From AP-15 sp036500965 (GTDB lineage Bacteria; Pseudomonadota; Alphaproteobacteria; ATCC43930; CGMCC-115725): 64,000 nt of DNA. Each line of letters starts with the position of its first letter. Position 1 is the first letter of the stretch. The DNA lies in NCBI GenBank assembly GCA_036500965.1, contig DASYBC010000054.1, forward strand, positions 1-64,000. Direction: 5' to 3'. Positions 1-7,861 of the stretch are shown here, piece by piece. Made by a program: the position numbers and the translations under genes. Under the pieces are notes generated by a model. It did not search any database. It was not told the origin of the DNA and worked only from the letters and a program-made list of their open reading frames with translations.

Positions 1-1
1 T

Positions 2-127
2 CGCGTCTTTCGCACCACCGAGGAGATCGTCGACAGCTGTTGCGCGGCGTGGAATTGGCTGCTTGGCGAAACCGGCCGCATCCGCTCGCTGTGCTCCTAT
101 CCCTGGCTCACACGGGTTGGCACTTAA
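2..127 (+). CDS. IS630-family transposase, C-terminal end (partial)
   Basis: Only the last 41 residues are in the window. They read RVFRTTEEIVDSCCAAWNWL and end WLTRVGT before a TAA. The pattern of V-F-x-T-x-E-x-I-x-x-x-C-x-A-W-N followed about 20 residues on by a W near the end is what the C-terminus of IS630-type DDE transposases looks like. The rest of the element, including the DDE catalytic residues, lies outside the window. The call rests on a short tail, so it could also be a decayed copy. No terminal inverted repeat was identified after the stop codon. Confidence 0.6.
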   Translation, partial: RVFRTTEEIVDSCCAAWNWLLGETGRIRSLCSYPWLTRVGT

Positions 128-160
128 TCAGGCTGGTATTAAGCATTGCACAGCCGCCCT

Positions 161-934
161 TCAGGGCGAACGGCGCCAAGCCTTGGCAAAATCGAGCAGC
201 TGGCTGCGCTCGACATCCGACACGGCCCAGAAGGTCATGCCATTCTGCGTCCAGTTGACGACGTTGTAGCCGTGACGCTCGGTCGTCTCGGGGGCGCTGC
301 CCGCACCTTCCGTCTGCGGCCAGACATAGAGGTCAATGATGTGCTTGGCGCGCTGGTAGACGAGGACAGCAACTGTCCGGCTGTCGAGATAATCGAGCCG
401 GCCACCCTTCAGCGGAAAGCCGATCGCCGCCAAATCCTTGACTGGCGGCGAGAAATCGAGCCGGCCGTCAAACCACGGCTTGACCGTGTGCTGATTAGTC
501 GAGACCACGTCTTCGAGATGGCCGGGCTGCAAGGCGCGGATATGGTCGGCGACAAGCTCCCGGGTCAGGTTCTGCTCGCCGGGCGCCACCAGCAGCAACG
601 CCAGCACCAGGGCGCAGGCGGCGCCGAGGCCGAACCCGATCCCGGCGCCCCACCAGGCCCGCAGGCGGGAGCCCAAAGCGCGCACCGGCGCCGGCCGCTC
701 CCGATCGAGCCGCGCGATGATCCGCCGCCTCACATCGTCGGGCGCCGGCTGGTACAACCCCTCATGCATCAAGCCGCGGGCCCGCGCGAGCGCCTGCGCG
801 GCCGCCTGGCAGACCGGGCAGTGCTGGCGATGCGCGCTCAGCGCCGCTGCCTGCGCCGCGTCGAGCTCGCCGTCGAATTCGGCCTGCACCAGCAAAACGT
901 TGTCGCAACGGTGCGATGGTTCCGGCCCGCTCAT
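161..934 (-). CDS. anti-sigma factor, zinc-finger (ZAS) membrane protein
   Basis: A 257-residue protein that probably holds the neighbouring ECF sigma factor inactive at the inner membrane. Residues 35-42 (HRQHCPVC) form the His-x3-Cys-x2-Cys zinc site of anti-sigma domains. A hydrophobic segment near residues 97-117 is a single membrane span. The remaining part would be periplasmic and is rich in charged and aromatic residues. The ATG was chosen because it overlaps the sigma-factor stop codon as TGATG (one shared base), a typical translationally coupled pair. A longer in-frame start upstream would lie inside the sigma gene. The periplasmic part has no recognised domain, so the sensed signal is unknown. 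Confidence 0.85.
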   Translation of the reverse strand: MSGPEPSHRCDNVLLVQAEFDGELDAAQAAALSAHRQHCPVCQAAAQALARARGLMHEGLYQPAPDDVRRRIIARLDRERPAPVRALGSRLRAWWGAGIGFGLGAACALVLALLLVAPGEQNLTRELVADHIRALQPGHLEDVVSTNQHTVKPWFDGRLDFSPPVKDLAAIGFPLKGGRLDYLDSRTVAVLVYQRAKHIIDLYVWPQTEGAGSAPETTERHGYNVVNWTQNGMTFWAVSDVERSQLLDFAKAWRRSP

Positions 935-1473
935 CACTGCCGCTCCTGTTCGGCCGCAGCCTGCAGCAGCGAACGGCGCGCCCGCCACAACCGCGACATC
1001 ACCGTGCCGATCGGCACCCGCGTCACCTCGGCAATCTCCTTGTAGGACATCTCCTCCAGCTCGCGCAGGACCAGAGTCTCGCGCAGCTCGACCGGCAGAC
1101 CCGCGATCAGCTGGTGCGCCCGGAAACGCTCGCGCGATTTGATCAGGCTGGTTTCGGGGTCGTCATCGCCGGAGGGCAGATCGATGCCGATGCCGTCTTC
1201 ATCCTCGGCAGGGCCGCCGAGCGGCACCAGCTGCGCACCGCGATCGAGCTTGATCGAGTCGTAAGCCGTGTTACGGACGATCTGCAGCAGCCAGGCGCGC
1301 GGATTGACGCCTTTGAAGCTCGGAAAATATTTCAAGGCGCGCAACAGGGCCTCCTGCAGCACATCCTCCGCCGCGGTCCTATCGCGCATCAGCCAGCGGG
1401 CGAGGTTGTGGGCGGCGTCGAGCTGCGGCAGCACGACCGCCTCGAACGAGTCGCTACGCGATAAGGCCCGCAC
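934..1473 (-). CDS. RNA polymerase ECF sigma factor
   Basis: 179 residues, a normal size for a sigma-70 family ECF factor with only regions 2 and 4. Region 2 is visible at LARWLMRDRTAAEDVLQEAL and RAWLLQIVRNTAYD. Region 4 shows the helix-turn-helix around LPVELRETLVLRELEEMSYK and IAEVTRVPIGTVMSRL. An acidic linker (residues about 88-105) joins them. The start is a GTG with a weak upstream ribosome site. It is followed directly by its anti-sigma gene. It probably controls the upstream cupredoxin/phosphoesterase genes as well as itself, although no promoter motif was proven here. Confidence 0.92.
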   Translation of the reverse strand: MRALSRSDSFEAVVLPQLDAAHNLARWLMRDRTAAEDVLQEALLRALKYFPSFKGVNPRAWLLQIVRNTAYDSIKLDRGAQLVPLGGPAEDEDGIGIDLPSGDDDPETSLIKSRERFRAHQLIAGLPVELRETLVLRELEEMSYKEIAEVTRVPIGTVMSRLWRARRSLLQAAAEQERQ

Positions 1474-1568
1474 GTCGCCCCGCAGACCCCAATCGTCGAT
1501 GCCGATTGGACCGTGTCACCCGTCTGAATATTCGGCTTGCACAAAAAACCTCACCGGCCGCGAAGGTT

Positions 1569-1772
1569 TCAGCATCTCGCCGCGCTAGCGGCTGCGGCGA
1601 CAGCCACGGTAGGGGTCTGACCGGGATCGATCAATGCCGCAGACGAACCACCGGGCTCCGGGGACGCGGCGGCCAACAGCACAAAGCACGCCGCCCCGAA
1701 TGCCAGGCAGACGAGCCAGGCGCCGATCAGATCGCGTTTGCCCAGGGCGAACGCCGCCGGATGATCCCACAT
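1569..1772 (-). CDS. small single-span membrane protein, function unknown
   Basis: A 67-residue protein with an N-terminal cytoplasmic stretch, a hydrophobic span near residues 14-35 and an Ala/Pro-rich tail ending in Cys. It was not recognised. The start at 1772 is preferred over an ATG seven codons upstream because a GGAG sits seven bases before it. It lies between the cupredoxin and sigma genes on the same strand, so it is probably part of that operon. It might be an accessory membrane component, but the sequence gives no more than topology. Confidence 0.5.
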   Translation of the reverse strand: MWDHPAAFALGKRDLIGAWLVCLAFGAACFVLLAAASPEPGGSSAALIDPGQTPTVAVAAAASAARC

Positions 1773-1794
1773 GGCTCGTCTCCACCCTCCCATG

Positions 1795-2199
1795 TTACGA
1801 CGATTTGCCAGCCGGTTTGACGATCACCCGGCCCACCATGTACGGGTGGATCGAGCAAATGTATTTGTAAACTCCAGGGGTTGCGAAGGTGTGCGAATAA
1901 CTGTCGCTATTGTCGAGCGCCGGCGATGAGAACCCGTTGTCCACCGCAGCCAAGCGGTGCACTTCCTCGTCTTGGTTCTCCCAAGTCACCGTAGTGCCGG
2001 CAGCTATGGTGAGGTCCTTTGGCGCAAAGGCGAAGCTGGCGATCTTGATCGTGATCGCTCTCGCCGCGACATCGGCCGCAGCCTGGTTCGCGGCGCCGAG
2101 ACCCGGCAGGCCGGCGGCCAGGAGCGCCGTCGCTCCGAGCGTGCCGATGAGCAGGCCGATCCGGGTGCGGCGCGCGATCGGGCTTGTGGTTGTTGACAC
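1795..2199 (-). CDS. cupredoxin-domain copper-binding protein (exported)
   Basis: 134 residues. An N-terminal twin-arginine-like or Sec signal (RRTRIGLLIGT followed by an Ala/Leu-rich segment) targets it to the periplasm. The mature part is a plastocyanin/amicyanin-type beta sandwich. Type-1 copper ligands are visible as His81 (EEVHRL), Cys115, His118 and Met121 in YKYICSIHPYM. It is likely a small electron carrier. The GTG start is supported by a strong GGGAGGGA site just upstream. It follows the metallophosphoesterase by 11 bases, in an operon with the downstream sigma/anti-sigma pair. Confidence 0.9.
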   Translation of the reverse strand: MSTTTSPIARRTRIGLLIGTLGATALLAAGLPGLGAANQAAADVAARAITIKIASFAFAPKDLTIAAGTTVTWENQDEEVHRLAAVDNGFSSPALDNSDSYSHTFATPGVYKYICSIHPYMVGRVIVKPAGKSS

Positions 2200-2210
2200 G
2201 GCTCCCTCCC

Positions 2211-3182
2211 TCACGCCACGAGCGGGCTGTCGATCAGCGCCGGCGCGCCTTTGCTGCTGACGTAGTCGACCGTCCTGACGCCGAGGTATTTGTGCAGCTC
2301 GCCGGCCGCCACCTTCATCGGCCCGGGAGCGGGCGCGGTGCCAGGCGCCGGTTGCGGAAACGCGGTCGATGCCGCGGTGTGAAAGGTGACGTTGCCCTCG
2401 ACCTTTTGGATGATCTGGTGGATATGGCCATTCAGCACGGTCACCGAGCCAAAGCGCCGCAGATAGCTGAGCGCGCGGCCGGCATCGGCAGTGCCCCAGC
2501 CCCATTGCTGATAAATCGTCCACATCGGCAGATGGGCGAGGACGACGATCGGGGTGCTCGCCGAACGGCCGGCGACGTCCTTTTCCAGCCATTCGAGCTG
2601 GTGGTCGCCCAAGGTCGCGAGCCCGGCGGATTTGAACCCGGGCTGGAAATTGAAGACGTTGATCAGCCCGATGAAATGCACGCCGGCCACATCGAAGCTG
2701 TACCAGCCCTTGCCCTGCGCATTCTTGCCATAGCGGTCGAGGTACGCCTTGCCGTTGCCGGCATCGGCCACGTCATGCTCGCCTGGGATAAAGAACACTT
2801 GCTTGTTCGCGCTCTTGATCACTTGGTCGGCGGTGTCCCACTGCTCCTCCTTGGACAAATGGCTGATGTCGCCGGTATGGACCAGAAAGGCCGGCTGGCT
2901 CGGCATCGCCTTGATCTGGGCGATCGCCTCGCCGAGCGTGGCGGTCGGGTTGGGGTTTGGCGGCAGGTGAAAACCGATGTGGCTGTCGCTGATCTGGACA
3001 AAGGTCAGCTCGCCCTGCGTCGCTTCGGCCGCGGCGGCCGAGCCGATCAGCCCGAGCGTGCGCGGCACTCCGCCGGCGAGGCTCCAGACGACGCCGGTGC
3101 CGGCCCAGCCCATGCACTTCAACAAGCCGCGGCGATTGATCCCCGCGGCGCCCGATAGCTCTCTTTGATCCCGATCGGCCAT
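2211..3182 (-). CDS. exported metallophosphoesterase (calcineurin-like), TAT signal
   Basis: 323 residues. The N-terminus has an NRRGLLK twin-arginine motif (residues 16-22) and a hydrophobic stretch, so it is probably exported folded. The binuclear metal site of calcineurin-type phosphoesterases is present: DSH (about residue 66), VHTGDISH, IPGEHD in place of the usual GNHD, VLAHLP and LNGHIH. The substrate cannot be told. The start was chosen for a GGAGAGA site before it and because it places the twin-arginine motif near the N-terminus. It is first in the operon leading to cupredoxin and the ECF sigma/anti-sigma pair. A role in a redox or metal stress response is an inference from context. 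Confidence 0.88.
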   Translation of the reverse strand: MADRDQRELSGAAGINRRGLLKCMGWAGTGVVWSLAGGVPRTLGLIGSAAAAEATQGELTFVQISDSHIGFHLPPNPNPTATLGEAIAQIKAMPSQPAFLVHTGDISHLSKEEQWDTADQVIKSANKQVFFIPGEHDVADAGNGKAYLDRYGKNAQGKGWYSFDVAGVHFIGLINVFNFQPGFKSAGLATLGDHQLEWLEKDVAGRSASTPIVVLAHLPMWTIYQQWGWGTADAGRALSYLRRFGSVTVLNGHIHQIIQKVEGNVTFHTAASTAFPQPAPGTAPAPGPMKVAAGELHKYLGVRTVDYVSSKGAPALIDSPLVA

Positions 3183-3364
3183 GTCTCTCTCCGATGGCGT
3201 GGTGGTTGCGCCATCGGAGACCGGTGCGCCGATCGGTTTATTCCCGCCTCCCGGCATCAGCTGCACTGCTTGACCCAGTAATCGCGTTCCTGGCCGCCAG
3301 CTGCGGGATGCGCCGTTGAGCCGGTTGTGCTATGGACCGGCAAAATATCGGAAAGGAGGCGGCC

Positions 3365-4222
3365 ATGAGCATCACCCTGCGGCGCGGCAGGATCGGCGAT
3401 GCCGCCGCCTGCGGCTCGGTCGCGTTCGAGGCATTCAAGGCGATCTCGAGCCAGCACAATTTCCCGTGGGATTTCCCCTCGCCGGAGATCGCGATCGGGG
3501 TGATGAAGACCCTGTTGGCGCATCCGGGCTTTTATTCGGTGGTGGCCGAGGATGCCGGCGCGATCGTCGGCAGCAACTTTGTCGATGAGCGCGGGCCGAT
3601 CGGCGGCGTCGGCCCGATCACGGTCGATCCGGCGGTGCAGAACCGCTCGATCGGCCGCCGCTTGATGCTGGCGGTCATCGAGCGCGAGGCCGAGCGCGGC
3701 GCCGCCGGGGTCAGGCTCTTGCAATCGGCCTATCACAACCGCTCGCTGTGCCTTTATACAAAGCTCGGTTTTGACACTCGCGAGCCGTGCTCAAAGATGG
3801 AAGGGCCGCGGCTCGGGCTTGGCTTTCCCGGCTATGAGGTGCGGCCGGCGACAGAAGCTGATCTGCCGGCGTGCAATGCGCTGTGCCGGCGGGTACACGG
3901 GCACGACCGCGACGGCGAATTGCGCGACGCGATCCGGCAGGGGACGGCGCGCCTGGTCGAGCATCTCGGGCGGGTCACGGCTTACGCCAGCGAGCTCGCC
4001 TTTTTCGGCCATGCCGTGGCCGAGACCAACCAGGGTCTGCAAGCGCTGATCGGCGCCGCAGCGAGCTTCGAGCATGGCGGGTTTCTGCTGCCGACGCGCA
4101 ATGGCGAGCTGTTTCGCTGGTGCCTTGAGCATGGCCTGCGGCTGGTCCATCAGCTGACCCTGATGACGACCGGCCTCTACAACGAGCCCAACGGCGCCTA
4201 TCTCCCCTCGGTGCTGTACTGA
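3365..4222 (+). CDS. GNAT-family N-acetyltransferase
   Basis: 285 residues, longer than a single GNAT domain. The N-terminal half shows the acetyl-CoA-binding motif A region (GVGPITVDPAVQNRSIGRRL) and motif B (LYTKLGFDTRE). The C-terminal half starts again with VRPATEADLPACNAL, the usual start of a GNAT fold, so it is probably a second, degenerate GNAT domain. The substrate is unknown. The ATG at 3365 has an AGGAGG site eight bases upstream. Its 3' end overlaps the convergent methyltransferase gene by 25 bases. Confidence 0.85.
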   Translation: MSITLRRGRIGDAAACGSVAFEAFKAISSQHNFPWDFPSPEIAIGVMKTLLAHPGFYSVVAEDAGAIVGSNFVDERGPIGGVGPITVDPAVQNRSIGRRLMLAVIEREAERGAAGVRLLQSAYHNRSLCLYTKLGFDTREPCSKMEGPRLGLGFPGYEVRPATEADLPACNALCRRVHGHDRDGELRDAIRQGTARLVEHLGRVTAYASELAFFGHAVAETNQGLQALIGAAASFEHGGFLLPTRNGELFRWCLEHGLRLVHQLTLMTTGLYNEPNGAYLPSVLY

Positions 4223-5586
4223 GGCGTCAGCCCGTGCGCGGCGAGGAAGTCGCGCCAACCCGGAAAGCGTTCGTCATCGATCTCCAAGCTCTCGTGCAGC
4301 AGGCGCAGCAAGCCGGGATCGGCTTCGACCGCGGTGCCGCAGGGCAGCGCCAGCCAGCGGATCTCCTCGGGGCTGTCGAGCCGCCGCCACAGCGCGCGAT
4401 TGAGCGTGCCGACCGAAGCCTGGCCGGGCTCGACCGGCATCGCCGCACCGGCAGCGCACAGGGCCAGAATGGTGTCGACCAGCTCCGGCCCGGCGGCGAG
4501 GCCGGCGAGCGTGGACGGGCCGTTGGCCAGGGCGGCAATGATGGCCCGCGCCGTCGCCGTGTCGCAAGGGCGCTCCCCGGAAGGGGTCGGCGTCGAAAAG
4601 CGGATGCCGGCGGCGGGGCGAGCCAGCGCGTAAGTGCCGGCCGAGAGCCGGCGCTCGCGCTCCTCGGCGCCGAGGCGGCGATTGCCGCGCTCGAACACGT
4701 CGCAGCGCAGCCGCTGATCGAGGAAGAAGTCGCGGATCAGCTCGCGGACATCCGGGTCGGCAATGCCCGCCAGGACTTCGCGGGCGGGCTCCGTCAGAAC
4801 GAGCCGGTCGTGGTTCTCGCCCAATGTGGCCGAGCCGACCGGGGCGAGGCCGATCTGGGCCATCGCGGCGCGCAGCTCGGTCACATAGAGCGGCCGCCAC
4901 GCGGCGTGCATGAACTCATGGACGAGATAGGCCGGCGGGTAATCCTGCGGGTGCGCATCGAGCTCGGCGAGGGTCATGCTCGACGCCAGCGCCGGCGCAC
5001 CGGCTGCGGCGATCATCCGCATCATATCGGCGGCGGCGGCAAACCGCGCGGCGCTGTCGCCGGGCAAGGTCCGGCCGAGCTCACGCACCACGCGTTGAAA
5101 CGGCAGGTCGCGCGCCCAGCCCGGCATCGCGTTGCAGCTGACATAGACGAGGCCGCCGGGCTTGAGATGGCGGTCGATCAAGCGGCGCAGCGCGGCCTGG
5201 GCTTCCCGGTCAATCCACGAGTAGACGCCGTGGGCGACGATGTAATCGAAGGCCGGCAGGTCGAGCGCGCTCGCGGCGGCGAAATCGATCGCGTGGAGGC
5301 GCAGATTAGCGATCCCGGCCTCGGCGGCGAGACGGCGGGCGTGCTCGACATGCGCCGGCATCGCGTCGATGCCGTGGAACAAGCCGCGCGGATGCGTCCC
5401 GGCGAGGATCGCCGCGGTCACCCCCTGGCCGCAGCCGAGGTCGCACCAGGCAAAACCGTCGCCGCGGTCGGGCGGTGACACACCGCAGACCAGCGCCACG
5501 TGATCGAGCCAAGCCGGCGCCAGCATCGGCTTGAAGTCGCGCAGATAGGGGATGTCGGCGACATAGCCTCGTATATTGCCGATCAT
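4198..5586 (-). CDS. class I SAM-dependent methyltransferase with regulatory domain
   Basis: 462 residues. The N-terminal Rossmann methyltransferase domain shows the SAM motif WCDLGCGQGVTAAILA (about residue 45) and the acidic loop HGIDAMPAHVEHARR. HGVYSWIDREAQAALRRLI follows, as in the MethyTransf_Reg family. The C-terminal 250 residues match the layout of that family: a regulatory domain (DRLVLTEPAREVLAG) and a winged-helix-like end. Such proteins are annotated as lysine or small-molecule methyltransferases without a proven substrate. The start was chosen at MIGNIRGYVADIPY, which is how family members begin. It is divergent from a small lipoprotein gene. Confidence 0.85.
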   Translation of the reverse strand: MIGNIRGYVADIPYLRDFKPMLAPAWLDHVALVCGVSPPDRGDGFAWCDLGCGQGVTAAILAGTHPRGLFHGIDAMPAHVEHARRLAAEAGIANLRLHAIDFAAASALDLPAFDYIVAHGVYSWIDREAQAALRRLIDRHLKPGGLVYVSCNAMPGWARDLPFQRVVRELGRTLPGDSAARFAAAADMMRMIAAAGAPALASSMTLAELDAHPQDYPPAYLVHEFMHAAWRPLYVTELRAAMAQIGLAPVGSATLGENHDRLVLTEPAREVLAGIADPDVRELIRDFFLDQRLRCDVFERGNRRLGAEERERRLSAGTYALARPAAGIRFSTPTPSGERPCDTATARAIIAALANGPSTLAGLAAGPELVDTILALCAAGAAMPVEPGQASVGTLNRALWRRLDSPEEIRWLALPCGTAVEADPGLLRLLHESLEIDDERFPGWRDFLAAHGLTPQYSTEGR

Positions 5587-5693
5587 GGCCGCTCTCCTGA
5601 AACCGACGCAACCGGCGCCAGCGCCGCGGCGTTTGCCACAGGGCGATCGGCTCGAGCACAAGCCGACCGCAGACCGAGACCAGCGAGGCGGCG

Positions 5694-5948
5694 ATGTCGA
5701 AACTCAGCGCGGTGGTGCGAGTGGCCGGGATTGCGGCGCTGCTCGGACTCGGGGCCTGCACCGCACCACCCTGGACGCTCAACAAATCGACGCACGAGAT
5801 CACCCTGCGCTGGTATTCCGACACAACGCCAGACGCCGCGGCCTATCAGGTGGCCGCCTTGCATTGCGGATCATGGGGCAAATCGGCCGAGCTTGCCTCC
5901 ACCCTCAAGGACGGCAGCGACCAGGTCGCAAACTACCGCTGCCGCTGA
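5694..5948 (+). CDS. small outer-membrane-type lipoprotein, function unknown
   Basis: 84 residues. A signal peptide (VVRVAGIAALLGLGAC) ends in a lipobox, LGLGAC, so Cys22 would be lipidated. The short mature part (residues 22-84) holds two more Cys residues (LHCGS and YRCR) that could form a disulfide. It was not recognised as a named family. It is divergent from the methyltransferase and lies 55 bases before the RidA-like gene. Confidence 0.72.
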   Translation: MSKLSAVVRVAGIAALLGLGACTAPPWTLNKSTHEITLRWYSDTTPDAAAYQVAALHCGSWGKSAELASTLKDGSDQVANYRCR

Positions 5949-6003
5949 AACCCGGCGCCGTTTCGGCTATATTGCCGTTGCTACAAGGAGCGGGGCGGAG
6001 GCG

Positions 6004-6463
6004 ATGAAGACCGAGCAGCGGCTCGATGAACTGGGGATCACTTTGCCCGCGGTTGGCGGCCCGATCGGCAACTACGTCCACGTCAAGCAAGCCGGCAATC
6101 TGCTCTATCTCTCGGGCAAGGGCCCCCCCGGAGGTCGACGGCAAGATGCCGCGCGGTAGGCTCGGCGCCGGCATGTCGGTCGAAGAGGGCTATCGGCACG
6201 CCCGCGGGGTCGGGCTTATGCTGCTCGCGGTGCTGCGCGACACGCTCGGCGATCTCGACCGGGTCGCGGACATCATCAAGGTGCTTGGCATGGTCAACGC
6301 CGCCGCCGATTTCGAGGACCATCCGAAAGTGGTCAACGGCTGCTCGGACCTGCTGGTCGAGGTGTTCGGCGAGCGCGGCCGCCATGCCCGCTCGGCGGTC
6401 GGGATGAGCTCGCTGCCCGGCGGCATCCCGGTCGAGATCGAGATCATCGTCGCGGTCGGATGA
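6004..6463 (+). pseudogene. RidA/YjgF-family protein, frameshifted
   Basis: The protein starts in one frame (MKTEQRLDELGITLPAVGGP to LYLSGKGPP) and continues in the next (EVDGKMPRGRLGAGMSVEEG to the TGA). The break is at a run of seven C (about 6122-6128). Removing one C gives a complete 152-residue RidA-type protein with the conserved HARSAVGMSSLP arginine region and EIEIIVAV end. Family members act on reactive enamine/imine intermediates. Its stop lies three bases before the MFS gene, so the two are probably cotranscribed. Whether the extra base is real or a sequencing or assembly error cannot be decided here. Confidence 0.85.
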
Positions 6464-6466
6464 GCG

Positions 6467-7759
6467 GTGGCGGTTAGGGCTCCAGCGCCGGCGAACGCCA
6501 CGGAGCCGCCGCCGGAGCGCCGGCAGATCAGCCGGCTGATGGTGTTTTTCGCGCTCGTCTATGTGGTCGAGGGGCTCGGGCAGACCGGCGGGCTGATTGC
6601 CCAACCGCTCAATTATTTTCTGAAGCAAGTCTATCACTGGACGCCGGTCCAGGTGACCGCCTGGCTGACCGTGCTCAACCTGCCCTGGATCATCAAGCCG
6701 GTTTACGGGATCGTCTCCGATTTCGTGCCGCTGTTCGGCTATCGCCGCAAAGCCTATCTGGTGCTCGCCAACGCCGCGGCGACCGGGGCCTGTTTGGTGA
6801 TCACTCGCCTGACGGCACCCGGCGCATTGATCCTGGTGCTGCTGCTGACCGCCTATGCGATGGCGGTCTCGAGCACGCTGGCGGGCGCGGTGCTAGTCGA
6901 GAACGGCCAGCGGCTGCACACCAGCGACCGGTTCGTCAATCAGCAATGGCTGTGGTTCAACATCGCGGCGATGGGCAGCGCCTTTGTCGGCGGCGAACTG
7001 GTCCAGCGCCTGTCGCCGGCCGGGGCGCTGCACGCCGCCGCGGCGATCATCGCCTTTGCCCCGCTGGGCGCGATCCTCGGCACCCTCTATCTGATCGACG
7101 AGAGCCCGAGCCGTCTCGATCTCGCCGAGCTGAAAAGCACGTTCCGCGCGCTGCTCGCCGCCTTCACCCTCAGGGAGCTGTGGCTGATCGGATTGTTTCT
7201 GTTTCTCTATTATCTCAATCCCGGGTTCGGCCTGCCACTCTATTATTACATGACCGACAGCCTCAAGTTTTCGCAGGCTTATATCGGCACTCTGGGGGCG
7301 ATCAACTCGGCCGGCTGGATCGTCGCCGCCCTCTTCTATCGCAAGCTCCTCGGCGGCATGACCTCGAAGCAATTGCTGAATGCGAGCATCGTGTTCGGCA
7401 CCGTGACCACGGCGGCCTTTCTGCTGTTGTCCGGCGAGATCAGCGCCGCGATTATCAACTTCTTCAGCGGCATGGCCGGGATGGTCGCGTTTGTCGCGAC
7501 CCTGACCCTCGCCGCGGATTATTGCCCGAAGCGGGCCGAGGGCTTCGCCTTTGCCGCGCTGATGTCATTGCTCAACCTGTCCTCGGCCGCCTCGAGCAAC
7601 ATCGGCTCGTTCCTCTACGAGCATGCGTTTCACAACCGGATCGCTCCGCTGATCATCGTGTCGGCGGCCTCGACCGCGGTGATCCTCGTGCTCGTCCCGC
7701 TGTTGCGCCTCGGCGACAAGCCGCCGGGCGAGCCGGTCCGCGCCGTGGGTGCCGGTTAG
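6467..7759 (+). CDS. MFS transporter, BT1 (folate/biopterin transporter)-like
   Basis: 430 residues with about 12 hydrophobic spans. The N-terminal region carries hallmarks of the BT1 subgroup: VVEGLGQTGGLIAQPLNYFL, then TAWLTVLNLPWIIKPVYGIV, then SDFVPLFGYRRKAYL. A GTG start three bases after the RidA stop is the only start that keeps the whole first span. Eukaryotic and cyanobacterial members carry folates or pteridines, but the substrate in bacteria like this one is not known. Cotranscription with the RidA-like gene is likely. A long hairpin follows the stop. Confidence 0.82.
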   Translation: MAVRAPAPANATEPPPERRQISRLMVFFALVYVVEGLGQTGGLIAQPLNYFLKQVYHWTPVQVTAWLTVLNLPWIIKPVYGIVSDFVPLFGYRRKAYLVLANAAATGACLVITRLTAPGALILVLLLTAYAMAVSSTLAGAVLVENGQRLHTSDRFVNQQWLWFNIAAMGSAFVGGELVQRLSPAGALHAAAAIIAFAPLGAILGTLYLIDESPSRLDLAELKSTFRALLAAFTLRELWLIGLFLFLYYLNPGFGLPLYYYMTDSLKFSQAYIGTLGAINSAGWIVAALFYRKLLGGMTSKQLLNASIVFGTVTTAAFLLLSGEISAAIINFFSGMAGMVAFVATLTLAADYCPKRAEGFAFAALMSLLNLSSAASSNIGSFLYEHAFHNRIAPLIIVSAASTAVILVLVPLLRLGDKPPGEPVRAVGAG

Positions 7760-7803
7760 CCTAGACCAGATCGGATCGGATCATGGTCTCATCCTTGGAA
7801 GCG

Positions 7804-7861
7804 AGAGCAGGATTCACGCATGAAATGGAAGCTCTGTTTCCATTTCATGCGATCCTGCTCT
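7804..7861. terminator. long hairpin at convergent gene ends (terminator or dispersed palindrome)
   Basis: Left arm 7804-7830 and right arm 7838-7861 pair over 24 bp, broken only by a three-base bulge (TCA at 7814-7816), with a loop of about seven bases. It sits between the converging ends of the MFS and quinone oxidoreductase genes, and the right arm runs into the TAG stop at 7860-7862. It could end transcription from both sides. The length and near-perfect pairing also fit a dispersed palindromic repeat. Confidence 0.6.

Noticed and set aside
4234..5478. Plus-strand frame of 414 codons across the methyltransferase
   Set aside because: Antisense shadow of a recognisable SAM methyltransferase.
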